From Chloroflexota bacterium (GTDB lineage Bacteria; Chloroflexota; Anaerolineae; Caldilineales; Caldilineaceae), in the NCBI GenBank assembly GCA_003577365.1, contig QEUY01000256.1:1-6025 (forward strand): a DNA stretch of 6,025 nucleotides, read 5' to 3'. Under the pieces are notes generated by a model. The model saw nothing but the letters and a program-made list of their open reading frames with translations. It had not been told where the DNA came from and made no database searches. A program made the translations under genes and the position numbers. Shown here one piece after another: positions 5,370 through 6,025 of this stretch (its first letter is position 1; every line of letters starts with the position of its first letter).

Positions 5370-5391
5370 GTACAGAGCCGAACCAGTACAA
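5368..5391. promoter_or_regulatory. Short inverted repeat TTGTAC/GTACAA upstream of the hydrolase gene
   Basis: TTGTAC (5368-5373) and GTACAA (5386-5391) are perfect 6-bp arms separated by 12 bases. They lie between the terminator and the Shine-Dalgarno of the hydrolase gene. They could bind a dimeric regulator or form a weak hairpin. No convincing promoter hexamers are visible here, so it is unclear how the gene is transcribed: by its own weak promoter or by terminator read-through. Confidence 0.3.
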
Positions 5392-5400
5392 GGCATAACG

Positions 5401-5406
5401 AGGAGG
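5401..5406 (+). promoter_or_regulatory. Strong ribosome binding site for the hydrolase GTG start
   Basis: AGGAGG ends 9 bases before the GTG at 5416. A second in-frame GTG at 5422 is 15 bases away, which is too far, so the first GTG is preferred. Confidence 0.8.
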
Positions 5407-5415
5407 CGGAAGGGC

Positions 5416-6025
5416 GTGAGCGTGAAATTCACCTATTACGGGCATTCAACCTTTGCCATCGAGACGAACGGCGTCAAGTTGGTGGTGGACCCCTTCTTTG
5501 CGCCCGATAACCCGATGGCTCCGGTCAAGGTCGACCAGGTCGAGGCCGACTATATTCTGTTGACGCATGGCCACGGCGACCACACGACCAGCGCACCGGC
5601 TTTGGCAAAGCGCACCGGCGCGCTGGTGATCGGCAATTTCGAGGTCACCAGTTGGATGGAGAAACATGGGGCCAAGCGGGTCCACGGCATGAACACGGGC
5701 GGGGCCTACACCTTCCCGTTTGGCCGGGTGAAAATGGTGGTGGCGCTGCACAGCTCGACGATGCCCGACGGCAGCAGCGGCGGCGACCCCAACGGTCTGT
5801 TGATCCATTTCAACGATGGGCATGATGTCTACATCGCCGGCGATACGGCGCTCACCTATGATATGAAGCTGATCGGCGAGGCGGGCGGCGTGGACCTGGC
5901 GCTGCTGCCCATCGGCGATAACTTTACGATGGGGCCGGACGATGCGATCTTGGCCGCACAATTTGTCAAGGCCAAGCAGGTCATCCCCGTCCACTATCAG
6001 ACCTTCCCGGTGATCCGGCAGGACG
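5416..6025 (+). CDS. UPF0173-family metal-dependent hydrolase, metallo-beta-lactamase fold (3' end outside window)
   Basis: The first 203 residues are visible; the family is usually about 225-240 long, so only a short C-terminus is missing. The protein is a cytosolic metallo-beta-lactamase-fold hydrolase. It opens with FTYYGHSTFAIETNGVKLVV, then DPFF. LLTHGHGDH gives the metal-binding HxHxDH motif at His51, His53, Asp55 and His56. His112 (ALHSST), Asp143 (AGDTAL) and His193 (PVHYQTFP) supply the remaining expected ligands. The segments DMKLIGE, LPIGDNFTMGP and HYQTFPVIRQD are characteristic of UPF0173 (Bacillus YtkL and relatives). The physiological substrate of that family is not established. 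The gene points the same way as the nuo operon but is separated by a terminator, so a link with complex I is not indicated. Initiation is at GTG with AGGAGG upstream. Confidence 0.93.
   Translation, partial: MSVKFTYYGHSTFAIETNGVKLVVDPFFAPDNPMAPVKVDQVEADYILLTHGHGDHTTSAPALAKRTGALVIGNFEVTSWMEKHGAKRVHGMNTGGAYTFPFGRVKMVVALHSSTMPDGSSGGDPNGLLIHFNDGHDVYIAGDTALTYDMKLIGEAGGVDLALLPIGDNFTMGPDDAILAAQFVKAKQVIPVHYQTFPVIRQD

Noticed and set aside
5250..5510. An 86-codon plus-strand frame between nuoI and the hydrolase
   Set aside because: It runs through the terminator hairpin and into the hydrolase gene in a different frame. No Shine-Dalgarno or domain supports it.

Overview
The window is a high-GC bacterial chromosomal segment with four coding units. 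A partial radical SAM gene runs leftward at the left edge. A compact operon of complex I genes (nuoB, a fused nuoCD, nuoI) runs rightward. A UPF0173-type metallo-beta-lactamase-fold hydrolase gene, also rightward, is cut by the right edge. The organism cannot be fixed from the sequence alone. GC-rich coding, GTG starts, scattered single-subunit nuo operons and NuoB/NuoI proteins with long Ala/Lys/Glu-rich tails would fit a Chloroflexota bacterium (Anaerolineae or Caldilineae type), but this is an inference of low to moderate confidence.

Layout. Positions 1-974 (minus strand) hold the N-terminal 324 residues of a cobalamin-binding-domain radical SAM protein with a CxxxCxxC cluster motif. Positions 975-1582 are a divergent control region of about 600 bases. 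A minus-strand sigma70-like promoter (TTGACG-18-TATACT) serves the radical SAM gene. A plus-strand promoter with perfect consensus hexamers and 17-base spacing (TTGACA-17-TATAAT) serves the nuo genes. An 11-6-11 inverted repeat overlaps its -10 box and predicted start point and looks like a repressor operator. A long, stem-rich leader of about 325 nt follows and ends in three 13-bp tandem repeats just before the nuoB Shine-Dalgarno sequence.

Positions 1583-5240 carry nuoB, nuoCD and nuoI in the same direction. Together these encode exactly the quinone-reducing connecting module (Q module) of complex I: NuoB carries cluster N2, NuoC and NuoD frame the quinone site, and NuoI carries N6a and N6b. 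No membrane subunit (A, H, J-N) and no NADH-input subunit (E, F, G) lies in the window. The nuoB gene follows a strong promoter directly and nuoI is followed by a good intrinsic terminator, so the module looks like its own transcription unit. Its partners would have to be encoded elsewhere. A second set of three 13-bp tandem repeats, of different sequence, lies just before the nuoI Shine-Dalgarno sequence.

Positions 5241-5415 hold a possible H-type pseudoknot, the terminator and a short inverted repeat. The UPF0173 hydrolase then starts at a GTG preceded by AGGAGG. The main points for a second look are the stand-alone Q-module operon with its operator, the paired 13-bp repeat arrays, the related basic/alanine-rich tails on NuoB and NuoI, and the pseudoknot-terminator element.
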